From JAVDCA01 sp035293985 (GTDB lineage: Bacteria > Pseudomonadota > Alphaproteobacteria > Rhizobiales > Xanthobacteraceae): a stretch of DNA of 64,000 nt. Both the position numbers and the translations under genes were made by a program. The DNA lies in NCBI GenBank assembly GCA_035293985.1, contig DATGLS010000024.1, forward strand, positions 10,586-74,585, given 5' to 3'. Below, piece by piece: positions 1-8,046 of this stretch. Position 1 is the first letter of the stretch, and every line of letters starts with the position of its first letter. The notes below the pieces were generated by a model. That model was not told where the DNA came from and ran no database searches. It saw only the letters and a program-made list of their open reading frames with translations.

Positions 1-818
1 CGCTGGAACGGATGCTGCCACAACGGCTGCGCACCGAGAATTACGCGGACGAAGACGGTTGGAAGTCGCAGATTGGACACCCCGTAGCGATAGGCGAGCT
101 TGTCGCGCGGCTCCGGCCGATGCGGGCGGGCATTCTGGAGCCCAATCGCAGCAAGCATCTCGACCAGCGGATAGCCAACCATGCGCACGTCGCCATGGAC
201 ATTCGGCGAGAAGCCGGCATCGAGCGGCACGTAGTCCCTCCGCCAGTCGAAGCGGAAACTGCTGGATTGCGGGGCTGAAACGTTGAAGGGGTCGGCTATT
301 GCGTCCCGGATCGCGTTGTCACCCAGAGCCCCAACCGTTGCGAGCGCGTCGCGCGCAAGGGCTGCTCCCGGATAGCCGGCGGCACCCGCCCAGAATTTCA
401 CATTGTCACGCCCAGTTTCCGGACCGTCGGCCCAGTGATCCACCAGGATCCGATGTCTGCCGTCGCTCAGCAGGATCGGTAGTGCCGCCGGCGAATCCGG
501 CACAGGACAAGGAAATGCGTGCTTGTCGCCCGCGTCGGCAGCCGATGTTTCGATGTCCCATTTGGCGGTCGAAAGTTTCGACCCCTGCGGCGCCAGCGCC
601 TTCACCTCGGCGCGCGCGAGAAACCGGACGACCGCGGCGATCGGGTCATCGGCGCCCTCCATCCGCAACGTGAATGTCGTCTCTATGTCGAGATCGCGAT
701 AATCGAAGCCGCCCTCGCACGGCTGCTCCAGCAGAATTTCAGCCGCTTCCATGAGCCCCAGGCAAGCAAACACCTGCCCTGGGTTGCGCAGATCGACGGG
801 GATGGTCGAGGAGGCCAT
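1..818 (-). CDS. csb3: Type I-G CRISPR Cascade subunit Csb3 (Cas8-like), 3' end cut by window edge
   Basis: The reading frame is open from an ATG at 818 to the left edge (272 codons seen, no stop), so the C-terminus is missing. The N-terminus begins MASSTIPVDLRNPGQVFACL and continues LMEAAEIL; this proline-glycine start followed by ACLGLMEAA is what I recall of the Csb3 (GSU0052-like) family of subtype I-G/I-U. Csb3 is thought to take the large-subunit (Cas8) role in the interference complex. The start lies 11 bases after the cas3 stop, and a GGAG ribosome site overlaps the cas3 stop region. The order cas3 then csb3 matches the Geobacter sulfurreducens I-U operon, in which csb1 (cas7), csb2 (cas5-cas6) and cas4-cas1/cas2 follow; those would lie left of this window. 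The family call is from memory of the motif and the context. Confidence 0.75.
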   Translation of the reverse strand, partial: MASSTIPVDLRNPGQVFACLGLMEAAEILLEQPCEGGFDYRDLDIETTFTLRMEGADDPIAAVVRFLARAEVKALAPQGSKLSTAKWDIETSAADAGDKHAFPCPVPDSPAALPILLSDGRHRILVDHWADGPETGRDNVKFWAGAAGYPGAALARDALATVGALGDNAIRDAIADPFNVSAPQSSSFRFDWRRDYVPLDAGFSPNVHGDVRMVGYPLVEMLAAIGLQNARPHRPEPRDKLAYRYGVSNLRLPTVFVRVILGAQPLWQHPFQ

Positions 819-829
819 CGGCGGTTCTC

Positions 830-3649
830 CTATGCCATCTTCTCGCGGGATGCGGCGACATCGGCGGCGCGCAGCAACGCCTCCCACCAGGCCAGGCCCC
901 ACGCGCCCCATTCCGACTGCAAGGTCCCGAAATCGATCGCGATCTGCTGCGCGAGCTCGACGGAGCGGTCCGCGGCGCGATCCTCGTCATAGGCGAAGAT
1001 GCTCGGACGCGCACTGCCGTGATGCGCCGCGATCAGACGCAAGCCGAGGCGCTGCAGCGGCGACGGAAGGCCGTCAAAAGCCTTGTCGTCCATGGCGTCG
1101 TGGAGCGATCCGAACTCGTGCCGATAGGTGCCACCGATATCGTCGCCCACCTTGAGCAGCCGCGGGTCGGCCCAACCGGCGAACTTTCCGAGAGCGCTCG
1201 TCCGATCGCGAACGAAACCGTTGTTGCCGGCGAAGCGCTGCCAGATGCGGCGCGCCTTGCCGCTGTCGTGATAACGCGCGGCGATGACCAGCATCGTGCG
1301 CAGGTCGTGCGGGAGGTTCAGATTCACTGCGATCCGCTCGGCATGGTAGACAACCCGATCACGATGCCAGTCGAGCTTTTGTGTGACCTTTGCGAGCGCC
1401 AGCTCATTCTCGGCGGCCCCTTCGCCGACCCATTCCTCGACACGCCATTCCTCGCGCTCGGAGGCGTCGTCGGCCTCTTCGGAGCCGGCATCGACAAAAC
1501 GCCGGTAGGCCACCTTCCACTCTTCCTCGCCTCCCACGCGCCGGGTCACCCGCACGCGAAACCCGAGACCGCTTTCGCGCAACCGCTGTTCGCTCCAGAG
1601 ACTCGTTCCGCCCTCTTCGCCGATCGTCGCGACGTGCTCTCCATCGATCGTGGCCGGTGCTTCGTCTTCTTTGGGGTCAAGCAGGCCGGATGCGGCGAGC
1701 CCTCCGAGGCGTGCATCGAGCACGACCCGACGATTCGCGAGGAGCCTGCGCAGCTGGTCGCCGTTGCGACCCTCGATCTCGTTCAGAGTCAGCAGAGTCT
1801 CGATGGACCGATCTCGATTCAGCACCACCGCAACGATCGTCTGCCCGGTCAGCGCAGCGATGCCATCCCGCGCGCTTTCGTCTCGATCTACAGAAGCAGC
1901 ATCACGCAAACGTCGCAGCAATGTCTTCACGCGGGCGCGGAGCATATCCACCACGCGGTGGGTCTCGGTTTCGAGGGTTTCGCTTATATGCGGCGGCGCC
2001 GCCTCGAAGAACGCCGTCAGCTCTCGCTCGGCTTGCCGGCGATCCTCGTCCCCGCGAATCGGCAGATATCGTCGCCACAGTACCTCCGATTGAGGCAATT
2101 CTGCTTCCTCGTCGATCCAGCCCCGAATCCACGGCTCGAGTTTTTCCGGTCGGCCCGGATGGACCGAGAGCGACGTCATCGACCACGCAGCCAGCTCCTG
2201 CGACGTCAGCACGGGATGCAGCGGGGCGTCGGTCGTGGCTTGGTCGGTCAGGCGTCTGAATTCGGCGCTATCACGCAACGTCCTCAAGGTTCGCAGGCTC
2301 GCGTCCAGGCGGCCATCGCGTTTCGGCCAACCCGAAGCGTCGAAAGGTGCGCGGCAGTCCTCGGTCGCCGGCACCCCCGTTGTGTTTTCCGCCTCCTTGT
2401 CGGGGATGGCCACGAACACATCGATGAGCGAACCCGACGCGAATTCACCACGCCGATTGACGCGGCCCAGCCTTTGTACCATGCGCTCCCAGGCTACGAG
2501 ATCGCACACCATATGGTCCGCGTCGACGTCGACGCCGACTTCGCCCGCGGAGGTGGCGACGAGAAAACCCGGCCCGGGGCTCTGCGATTTGCCGTCCTTC
2601 GGCGGCAGCCGGGCGAAACGTCGGAAGATGGCGGTGTCCGCCAGCAGCTCACGTTCGCGCACGCGTCGCGCGCCGACGATGAGCTCGAGGTGCTCACCGG
2701 GCTTCGCCGCTTCCTTTCCAAGCAATTTCTTGAGGCGATCTTCGAGCTCCTCAAACACGTCGCCGGCAACCTTTCGGCTGTTGCAAAACACGACCACTCG
2801 GTTCCGCTGATCACTCAGTTCCCAGGCCCGCTCGGCGAGCTGATTTGCGAGATCGGCGGAAGATTCCTTCACGGCAATGGATTTCGGCGCCTCGATGCGC
2901 TGGCGCGCCGTTTTGTCGTGCTCGACATCTCGATCCTGAAGCTTGAATACCGCACCTCGGGTGTCCCGCCCGGTCGCGGACAAGGCCATCGTCCGGAACG
3001 CGGGGATCTCGAAGAGCGGAGCCGTGCGTCGCCGGTCGGCCGCGGCTTGTCGGCCAACCTGCTCGATCAAAGCCTGGAATGGCGGCACCAGATGCGCCTC
3101 GTCGAGCACGATGAGCGCGTCGGCGCCGAGCAGGCCAGCATGATACGGCCGCATCCGGGGCCCCACACCGTAGCCGCCGAACAGGATACGCGAACCGATC
3201 ATGTCGACGGTACCGACGATGATTGCCGGTACCGAGGGATCATCGAGCCATTCGCGATTGTCGACGTGCGCGCCTCGCAAGGTCGAAATGGGCAGCTTTC
3301 GATTGCCCAAGCCAAGCAGGTCTTTGACATACCGTGCCTCGCCCTCGAGGTTCTCACGCAGCTTTTCGGCTTCGCTCGTCGCCTGATCGACCACCGCTCG
3401 GCGGTCCACCACATAGACCAGCCGTCGCGGCAACATCGTGCGAGTGCCCTCTTCTGTGAGCGCTCGGGCGATGAGCCAGATCGCCATTACCGATGTTTTG
3501 CCAAGTCCGGTCGGAATATCGAGCGCGGACGGAATATCAGCGCGGGCGAAGTGCTCGGCGAATAGTCGCGCCTGCCAGCTCATCGGCGAGTTTCCGGCCA
3601 ATTGCCGGAAGCTCTTTTCAAAGGATGTGTCCCCGTCCATGTCGCTCAC
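830..3649 (-). CDS. cas3: CRISPR-associated helicase-nuclease Cas3, subtype I-G (I-U) architecture
   Basis: A 939-residue Cas3 that unwinds and cuts target DNA recruited by Cascade. The helicase comes first: Walker A IPTGLGKT (about 45-52), DEAH box VLDEAHLV (about 181-188), motif III LSAT, and the motif V/VI block ending QRLGRVNRRG. The HD nuclease comes last, with YHDSGK at about 793-798, RHEF and HDAM shortly after, AAHHGS at about 874, and a final AADVAAS aspartate. Helicase before HD is the reverse of most Cas3 proteins and is characteristic of type I-U/I-G. The predicted start is GTG at 3649 with GGAGAA about 10 bases upstream; an in-frame ATG at 3640 is the alternative. All key motifs are intact, so the enzyme looks functional. 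It is the first gene of a leftward operon and csb3 follows at 11 bases. Confidence 0.93.
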   Translation of the reverse strand: MSDMDGDTSFEKSFRQLAGNSPMSWQARLFAEHFARADIPSALDIPTGLGKTSVMAIWLIARALTEEGTRTMLPRRLVYVVDRRAVVDQATSEAEKLRENLEGEARYVKDLLGLGNRKLPISTLRGAHVDNREWLDDPSVPAIIVGTVDMIGSRILFGGYGVGPRMRPYHAGLLGADALIVLDEAHLVPPFQALIEQVGRQAAADRRRTAPLFEIPAFRTMALSATGRDTRGAVFKLQDRDVEHDKTARQRIEAPKSIAVKESSADLANQLAERAWELSDQRNRVVVFCNSRKVAGDVFEELEDRLKKLLGKEAAKPGEHLELIVGARRVRERELLADTAIFRRFARLPPKDGKSQSPGPGFLVATSAGEVGVDVDADHMVCDLVAWERMVQRLGRVNRRGEFASGSLIDVFVAIPDKEAENTTGVPATEDCRAPFDASGWPKRDGRLDASLRTLRTLRDSAEFRRLTDQATTDAPLHPVLTSQELAAWSMTSLSVHPGRPEKLEPWIRGWIDEEAELPQSEVLWRRYLPIRGDEDRRQAERELTAFFEAAPPHISETLETETHRVVDMLRARVKTLLRRLRDAASVDRDESARDGIAALTGQTIVAVVLNRDRSIETLLTLNEIEGRNGDQLRRLLANRRVVLDARLGGLAASGLLDPKEDEAPATIDGEHVATIGEEGGTSLWSEQRLRESGLGFRVRVTRRVGGEEEWKVAYRRFVDAGSEEADDASEREEWRVEEWVGEGAAENELALAKVTQKLDWHRDRVVYHAERIAVNLNLPHDLRTMLVIAARYHDSGKARRIWQRFAGNNGFVRDRTSALGKFAGWADPRLLKVGDDIGGTYRHEFGSLHDAMDDKAFDGLPSPLQRLGLRLIAAHHGSARPSIFAYDEDRAADRSVELAQQIAIDFGTLQSEWGAWGLAWWEALLRAADVAASREKMA

Positions 3650-3878
3650 GTTCTCAACTTCTCCGGCTTCATCGATCGAGGATTTGCACAGCCATCATGT
3701 CCCTTCCGGCCGTTTTGGCGCCCATGCTCGGCGTCACCTAGCCCGCCCCTCTCAATACCTTCCAACCTGCCATCGCCGGTTGCAAGCGCCGCTCATCCCC
3801 GTATGCGACGTTTACTTTTGCCGGGAACGAATCGGCTAGGGTACGTCATCTCAGAAAAGCGATGGGTCTATTAACTAA
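3650..3878. promoter_or_regulatory. Divergent intergenic region between cas3 and the WYL regulator
   Basis: These 229 bases must hold the promoters for cas3 (leftward) and the WYL gene (rightward). The right end is AT-richer than its surroundings. The 9-mer TCTCAGAAA occurs at 3849-3857 and again at 3883-3891, the second copy covering the predicted regulator start, a position suited to autorepression. No convincing consensus promoter could be picked out, and I see no CRISPR repeat. Confidence 0.4.
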
Positions 3879-4832
3879 ATGGTCTCAGAAACTAGACGAA
3901 CTTCGAAACCGGCGTCAAGAGGCAAGCCGCGCTATCCTAACGCTTCGGCCGCCCCCAATCCGACGGCCGCCCCCTCCCTGCGCTGGTCCGTCGAGCGCCG
4001 CCTCGCCTTCATCGAGGCCCTCCTGTTCTGGCGCGGCGAGGTCAACCGCACCGACCTCGTCCGGCGCTTCGGCGTCTCGATGAGCCAGGCCTCCGCCGAC
4101 ATCGGACGCTACCTCGCGCTCGAGCCGCCCGGCGTCGCCTACGATAAGTCCGCCAAGCGCTACGTCGCCGACGAGACCTTCCGCCCCGCACTCGCGCCGC
4201 CCGATACGGCGCAGTTCCTCGGCGAGCTGCGCCTCGTCGATCTCGGCATCATGCCGGCGACCGACACCCTGCTCGGCGAGGTGCCGCCGTTCGCCGCAGC
4301 GCCGACGCCGGAGCGGCCAGTCGATCCCTACGTGCTGCGCGGCGTGCTGGCGGCGATCCGCGCGCGCTCGGCGATCGAGGTGCGCTACCAGTCGATGAGC
4401 CGGCCGATGCCGGCGCGGCGCGTGATCGAGCCGCACGCGCTCGCCCACGACGGCTTCCGCTGGCATGCGCGGGCCTACGATCATCAGAGCGGCGAGTTCC
4501 GCGATTTCGTCATCGGCCGCATGGCGGACATCGCGGTCGTCGACGCCGCCCGCGTGATGCGGGATGACGACCACGACTGGAACGAGCGGGTCGCGCTGCG
4601 CATCGCGCCGCATCCGGCGCTCACCCCGGCGCAGGCGAAGGCGATCCGGCTCGACTACGGCATCGCCGGGGGCTCCACCACGATCGAGGTGCGGCGCGCG
4701 CTTCTCTTCTACGCGCTCAGGCGCCTCGGCCTCGACACCCACCCCGATGCGCGGCCGCCGCATGAGCAGCAGATCGTGCTCGTCAACGCCGACGAGGTGC
4801 GCGCGCTCGCGCCGCGCCTGTGGGAGACGTGA
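3879..4832 (+). CDS. WYL-domain transcriptional regulator, CapW/BrxR-like
   Basis: A 317-residue protein with a winged-helix DNA-binding part (about 35-85, with RWSVERRLAFIEALLFWRGE, VSMSQASADIGRYLAL and then YDKSAKRYVA), a WYL domain (about 150-225, including GFRWHARAYD at 192-201) and a C-terminal extension (about 230-317). This wHTH-WYL-WCX layout, and the strongly conserved phrase with MSQASADI and YDKSAKRY, are typical of CapW/BrxR repressors that control CBASS, BREX and other defence systems. It is divergent from the type I-G cas operon, so it probably senses a ligand through WYL and represses cas3 and/or itself. The ATG at 3879 is the only good start; the next methionine lies inside the helix-turn-helix. 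The CapW/BrxR likeness is from recognition of motifs; control of the cas genes is inference. Confidence 0.85.
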   Translation: MVSETRRTSKPASRGKPRYPNASAAPNPTAAPSLRWSVERRLAFIEALLFWRGEVNRTDLVRRFGVSMSQASADIGRYLALEPPGVAYDKSAKRYVADETFRPALAPPDTAQFLGELRLVDLGIMPATDTLLGEVPPFAAAPTPERPVDPYVLRGVLAAIRARSAIEVRYQSMSRPMPARRVIEPHALAHDGFRWHARAYDHQSGEFRDFVIGRMADIAVVDAARVMRDDDHDWNERVALRIAPHPALTPAQAKAIRLDYGIAGGSTTIEVRRALLFYALRRLGLDTHPDARPPHEQQIVLVNADEVRALAPRLWET

Positions 4833-4873
4833 GGCGCCGCCGCCCTTACGCATGCACCGGCGCAAGCGGACCG

Positions 4874-4971
4874 GGATTGCTTCGCCGCACGCAAGTCAGG
4901 GCCTTCCCGACTTGCGCATTCGACTGCCGAGCTCGGGTGAACCCCGAGATCGGCGCGCGGCTCGCAATGAC
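4874..4971. repeat. Palindromic intergenic repeat of Bradyrhizobium-group type
   Basis: Read on the minus strand the element starts GTCATTGCGAGC and ends GGCGAAGCAATCC, the two ends of a common intergenic element in Bradyrhizobium and Rhodopseudomonas relatives. The inside holds a second hairpin, GCAAGTC pairing with GACTTGC. It sits between the WYL gene and the convergent cytochrome gene. Just downstream (4980-5000 and 5012-5032) there is an imperfect direct repeat built on CCGAAGGGCGC. Confidence 0.6.
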
Positions 4972-5103
4972 TTGCCGGCATGAAGCCGAAGGGCGCGGCG
5001 GACTGCGTCCTCATAAAACCGAAGGGCGCCGCGTCTCGCGACGCGCCGCCCCTCGCGCGGTTCCCGGACCGCCCGGCGCGGCCCGGCCGGCGAAATTCAA
5101 GCC

Positions 5104-5574
5104 TCAGCTCTGCTTCTTCACCCGATAGGTCTGGTGGCAGCCGCCGCAGTTCTTCTGCACTGCCGGGAAGATCTCCTTGAAGCTCGCCTCGTCGGTCACC
5201 TTGGCTTCCGCCGCCTTGGCATCGGCGCCGAACTTCTCGAATTTGGCTTTGAAGTCGTCCATCTTGTCCCAGATGATCGGCAGCGCCTCGGTCTTCTCGC
5301 CGGTCTTGGAGTCGGGCGGAAAGAGCGCCGGCATCCTGCTCGCCGCGTCCGCGTAGGTCGCGAAGATCGCCTTGGCCTTGGCGAGGTCGAACGGCGCCTC
5401 GCCCTTCATGAACTGGGTGCCGAGCTTGGCGGCGTCGCCGTTCTTCTTCATCAGTGCCTGGCGCTGCGCGATCGGGCTCTCCGCCGCCGTAACTGACATG
5501 CCGAGCGCGAGCAGGGTCGCGACAAGCACAATCCGCTTCATGGTGAGGGTCGCGACAAGCACAATCCGCTTCAT
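5104..5574 (-). CDS. Cytochrome c' family periplasmic protein
   Basis: A 156-residue protein with an N-terminal Sec signal peptide and the C-terminal heme site CGGCHQTYRVKK, the arrangement of the four-helix cytochrome c' family (heme at the last helix). These periplasmic proteins bind NO/CO or carry electrons. The start is unusual: a 33-base perfect tandem duplication (5513-5545 and 5546-5578) places two in-frame copies of MKRIVLVATL in a row. The strong GGAGGGAG site lies just before the upstream ATG (5574), so translation probably starts there and yields a signal peptide 11 residues longer than the ancestral one (ATG at 5541). No electron-transfer partner is adjacent, so its role is unclear. 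Confidence 0.85.
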   Translation of the reverse strand: MKRIVLVATLTMKRIVLVATLLALGMSVTAAESPIAQRQALMKKNGDAAKLGTQFMKGEAPFDLAKAKAIFATYADAASRMPALFPPDSKTGEKTEALPIIWDKMDDFKAKFEKFGADAKAAEAKVTDEASFKEIFPAVQKNCGGCHQTYRVKKQS

Positions 5575-5578
5575 GGTG
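5513..5578. repeat. Perfect 33-bp tandem duplication over the cytochrome c' start codon
   Basis: Units 5513-5545 and 5546-5578 are identical and the length is a multiple of three, so the reading frame is kept. Each unit contains one ATG and the codons for RIVLVATL. The ribosome site is found only upstream of the second unit as read on the minus strand. Confidence 0.95.
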
Positions 5579-5783
5579 ATGATCTCCCTCCGGTTGGGGC
5601 AAAGCCCGTTGTCAGCCCAATCGAGCGAGCCGGGGCCCTGCAAACGGCCCCCCACGGGCCGGCACTGGGCCAACACCGCCTTGGATGCCTTATTCCCGGA
5701 AAGTGGGTGCGGGTGGAGGCGCCTCGCGGCGATCACGAAGTCGTGAAGACGGCGGTGCCCGCCCGGCCTGCGCGCCCGCCGCT

Positions 5784-6326
5784 TCATGCAGGCGGGACGG
5801 AACGGCGGGCCCACACATAGATCAGAAAGCCCCAGGCCACCGGGATCGCCAGCGCGCCGCCGAGATAGGCCGCGTCGTGCATGTAGCCGGCGCACAAGAA
5901 TCTCCGCAGGTCGGTCACGCCGATCGGAACGAACCAGCCGGCGTAGGCAGCGCGGTCGATGTGCGCGGTCTGCCAGTATCCGTACGCCAATCCGGCGAGC
6001 GCGACCGCCAGCGTGAACGCGAACGAGACGAGGATCGATGCGAGCAGGGCCTGGAGCATGCGGGCGGGGGTCGGCTGCAGAAAGCCGCCGAGACCGATGA
6101 GCAGGCCGAGCGGCAGCCCCATCCACCAGGACGCGAGAAAGCCCACCTGGGCGGCGCGCACGCGCTCAGGGACCCGCGGATCGAGCAGGTGGAATTGGAT
6201 GAACTTGAAGCGGGTGAAATATTCCGGCGCGACCGTATAGCTGATCTGGTCGTGCAGCGCGCCGAACGCCCCCGCCGCCGCCATCGCGACGAGGACGAAG
6301 CCGAGATAGATCGCGGTGCGTGTCAT
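5784..6326 (-). CDS. Hypothetical four-helix membrane protein
   Basis: About 180 residues with four hydrophobic segments: YLGFVLVAMAAAGAFGAL at the N-terminus, WWMGLPLGLLIGLGGF, a long one around LVSFAFTLAVALAGLAYGY, and a last one around LGGALAIPVAWGFLIYVWA. The conserved-looking phrase HDQISYTVAPEYFTRFKFIQF (first twenty residues of interest are HDQISYTV and YFTRFKF) lies after helix 1; I have seen it in uncharacterised bacterial membrane proteins but know no function. I place the start at the ATG at 6326 (MTRTAIY); an ATG at 6353 would add nine residues and neither has a clear ribosome site. It shares its upstream region with the divergent gene at 6434. Confidence 0.6.
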   Translation of the reverse strand: MTRTAIYLGFVLVAMAAAGAFGALHDQISYTVAPEYFTRFKFIQFHLLDPRVPERVRAAQVGFLASWWMGLPLGLLIGLGGFLQPTPARMLQALLASILVSFAFTLAVALAGLAYGYWQTAHIDRAAYAGWFVPIGVTDLRRFLCAGYMHDAAYLGGALAIPVAWGFLIYVWARRSVPPA

Positions 6327-6433
6327 GGATCGGCACTTTGCGGATGGCGACATTTTGCGGTTGCGGGTTGCCAGAAATATGATAGAACAAATAGTGAACA
6401 GAACTCCGAGCAGTTCGGACAGGGGACCTGACG

Positions 6434-7006
6434 ATGAGCGAGCCGCGCGATATTCCGCCCTTTGCTTCCGCCAAGGAGCTCGGCAAGCGAAAACGCCGGA
6501 TGACCGCCCGCTGGCAGTTCACCAACCGTCTCAATGCGCGCGCGAGCACGGGGCCGAAGACGAAAGAGGGCAAGGCGCGGGTTGCCCGCAACGCGTTCCG
6601 CCATGGGCTGAGCCTGCCGGTGCCCGGCGATCCGGGGTTCGCGCCCGAGATCGTCGAGTTGGCGCGCACGATCGCGCAATCGGTTGCCGGAGAGGCCGTC
6701 GACGGCGTGCGCCACGCGCTCGCCTGCCGCGTCGCCGAGACGCTGATCGATCTGCACCGCGTGCGCGCGGCCAAGCTGCCGCTGGTGGCCAAGATGGAGG
6801 CCGACCTGGCCAATTGCGCAAAACCACTGGCCGAGCTTTGCCGGCTCGACCGTTACGAACGCCGGACCCTGTCGCGGCGCAAGCGCGCGATCCGCGAATT
6901 CGACGAGGCCGTGATGCCGCTGCGCGTCGCCAAGGCCTTGCGCGAGATCCGGCAGAACAAAGCCATGCATGAAAAGACGAAAGATTCCAACGAAGCGCCG
7001 CAATGA
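6434..7006 (+). CDS. Conserved hypothetical protein of Hyphomicrobiales type
   Basis: A 190-residue, strongly basic and alanine-rich protein without membrane segments. It carries NARASTGPKTKEGKARVARN followed by AFRHGLS, a signature shared by many short hypothetical proteins in Bradyrhizobium-group genomes; no function is known to me. A GGGGA site lies before the ATG. Oddly, its last codons (from 6951, QNKAMHEKTKDSNEA) are the first copy of a repeat that recurs three more times in the non-coding DNA downstream, so the C-terminus may have been made by repeat expansion or the downstream copies may be debris from gene 3' ends. Confidence 0.6.
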   Translation: MSEPRDIPPFASAKELGKRKRRMTARWQFTNRLNARASTGPKTKEGKARVARNAFRHGLSLPVPGDPGFAPEIVELARTIAQSVAGEAVDGVRHALACRVAETLIDLHRVRAAKLPLVAKMEADLANCAKPLAELCRLDRYERRTLSRRKRAIREFDEAVMPLRVAKALREIRQNKAMHEKTKDSNEAPQ

Positions 7007-7343
7007 TGCCATCGCGCGCTTGTCCGCACCCCGCAAGCGACCGATGGATCACGGCAACGGCAGAACGGCAGAACGGCAGAACGGCAGAACGGGCAGAACA
7101 AAGCGATGCGAGGAAAAGCAAATGATTTCAATGAACGCTGGTGCGAGGCTCGGCCCGTCGATCACCTCAGCGGGACCGAGCCGATTGGCAGAACAAAGCC
7201 ATTCGAGGAAAACTGAATGATTTCAGTGAAGGCGAGCTTGAGAGCCAATCGCACGGTCGCCTTGCCAGATCAAGGTCGTTTGGCAGAACGGCAGAACGGC
7301 AGAACAAAGCCATTCAGCGAAAACGCAACGATATCAATCGATC
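6951..7343 (+). repeat. Four dispersed copies of a ~45-bp repeat plus GGCAGAAC tandem octamers
   Basis: Copies start at 6951, 7092, 7187 and 7298. Each opens with GGCAGAACAAAGC, then (C/G)AT, GAAAA, an ATGATTTCAATGAA-like block. Copy 1 is inside the gene ending at 7006 and the others are non-coding. In front of copy 2 the octamer GGCAGAAC is repeated head to tail (7059, 7067, 7075, 7083, then 7092), and in front of copy 4 (7282, 7290, 7298). This fills the 362-base gap between the genes at 7006 and 7369; nothing else is seen there. Confidence 0.85.
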
Positions 7344-7368
7344 GTATCCGCTGGGCGGAAGTCTCGTC

Positions 7369-7944
7369 TCAAATCCCGGAGACGAACCGCGCCATGATGA
7401 CGATCGTCAGCACCTGCATGGTGCCCTGACACGCGACCGCGAAGAAGAAGCTCCGCATCATGCGGCCGATCTTCTCGCCGTCCGGGTTCGGCTTGCGCAG
7501 CTCAAGGCAGACCCGCAGGTTGGTCGGCAAGAGATAGCCGGTGCCCTGGATGGTCATCAGCGTGACGAGGGTGAGCGCGGCCGCGACCCAGCCGAACTGC
7601 GGCCACGGCAGCTCGAGGTAGCCGAGGTCCTTGGCGAGGTACCAGCCCGAGGTGCCGGTGATGATCGCGAGCGTCGGCATCAGAAACAGCGTGCGCGGCA
7701 CCAGCCGCACGATCACCTCGCGCCGCGCCGCCACGTCGATGCGGCGCAGAATCGGGCCGACGATGAAGCCCATGAACAGGTCGATGCCGGTCCACATCAC
7801 GCCGCAGATCACATGGACGAAGTTGAGGAACCAGCGGTCATGGCTGACGATCGCCGCGATCATCACGCCGATCGCGACGAGCGCATAGCCGACGTAGTTC
7901 CATCGCACGATGGCGGGCGCGCCTTCGACGGTCAGAGTTGCCAT
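7369..7944 (-). CDS. Hypothetical multi-pass membrane protein (CopD/DUF2269-like)
   Basis: A 191-residue protein with about five transmembrane segments. The phrase FVHVICGVMWTGIDLFMGF and then VGPILRR, with a histidine in one helix and a tryptophan-glycine pair after it, resembles the helix pattern of CopD/DUF2269-like or other heme-binding membrane families, but I cannot assign it firmly. Start ATG at 7944 is preceded by GGAG. It is divergent from the hexaheme cytochrome at 8047 with only about 100 bases between, which could mean a shared role in electron transfer (inference). Confidence 0.55.
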   Translation of the reverse strand: MATLTVEGAPAIVRWNYVGYALVAIGVMIAAIVSHDRWFLNFVHVICGVMWTGIDLFMGFIVGPILRRIDVAARREVIVRLVPRTLFLMPTLAIITGTSGWYLAKDLGYLELPWPQFGWVAAALTLVTLMTIQGTGYLLPTNLRVCLELRKPNPDGEKIGRMMRSFFFAVACQGTMQVLTIVIMARFVSGI

Positions 7945-8046
7945 GTCATTCTCGGCTCCGGCGGAGCTCCGCCCGGGTGGGGCGGACGCGACACTTTATA
8001 ACTGGGCGCGACGGCCGCGAAGTTATTTGACGCGACGCCGCGATCG

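Noticed and set aside
1019..3565. 848-codon plus-strand open frame opposite cas3
   Set aside because: It is antisense to a complete Cas3 with all helicase and HD motifs; high GC leaves long shadow frames. Its translation shows no domain.
5575..6126. Long N-terminal extension in frame with the cytochrome c' gene
   Set aside because: It overlaps the neighbouring membrane protein gene in another frame and the ribosome site and signal peptide mark the start at 5574.
7059..7305. GGCAGAAC arrays as a CRISPR
   Set aside because: Units are 8 bases with no spacers; the larger repeat copies are imperfect and unevenly spaced.
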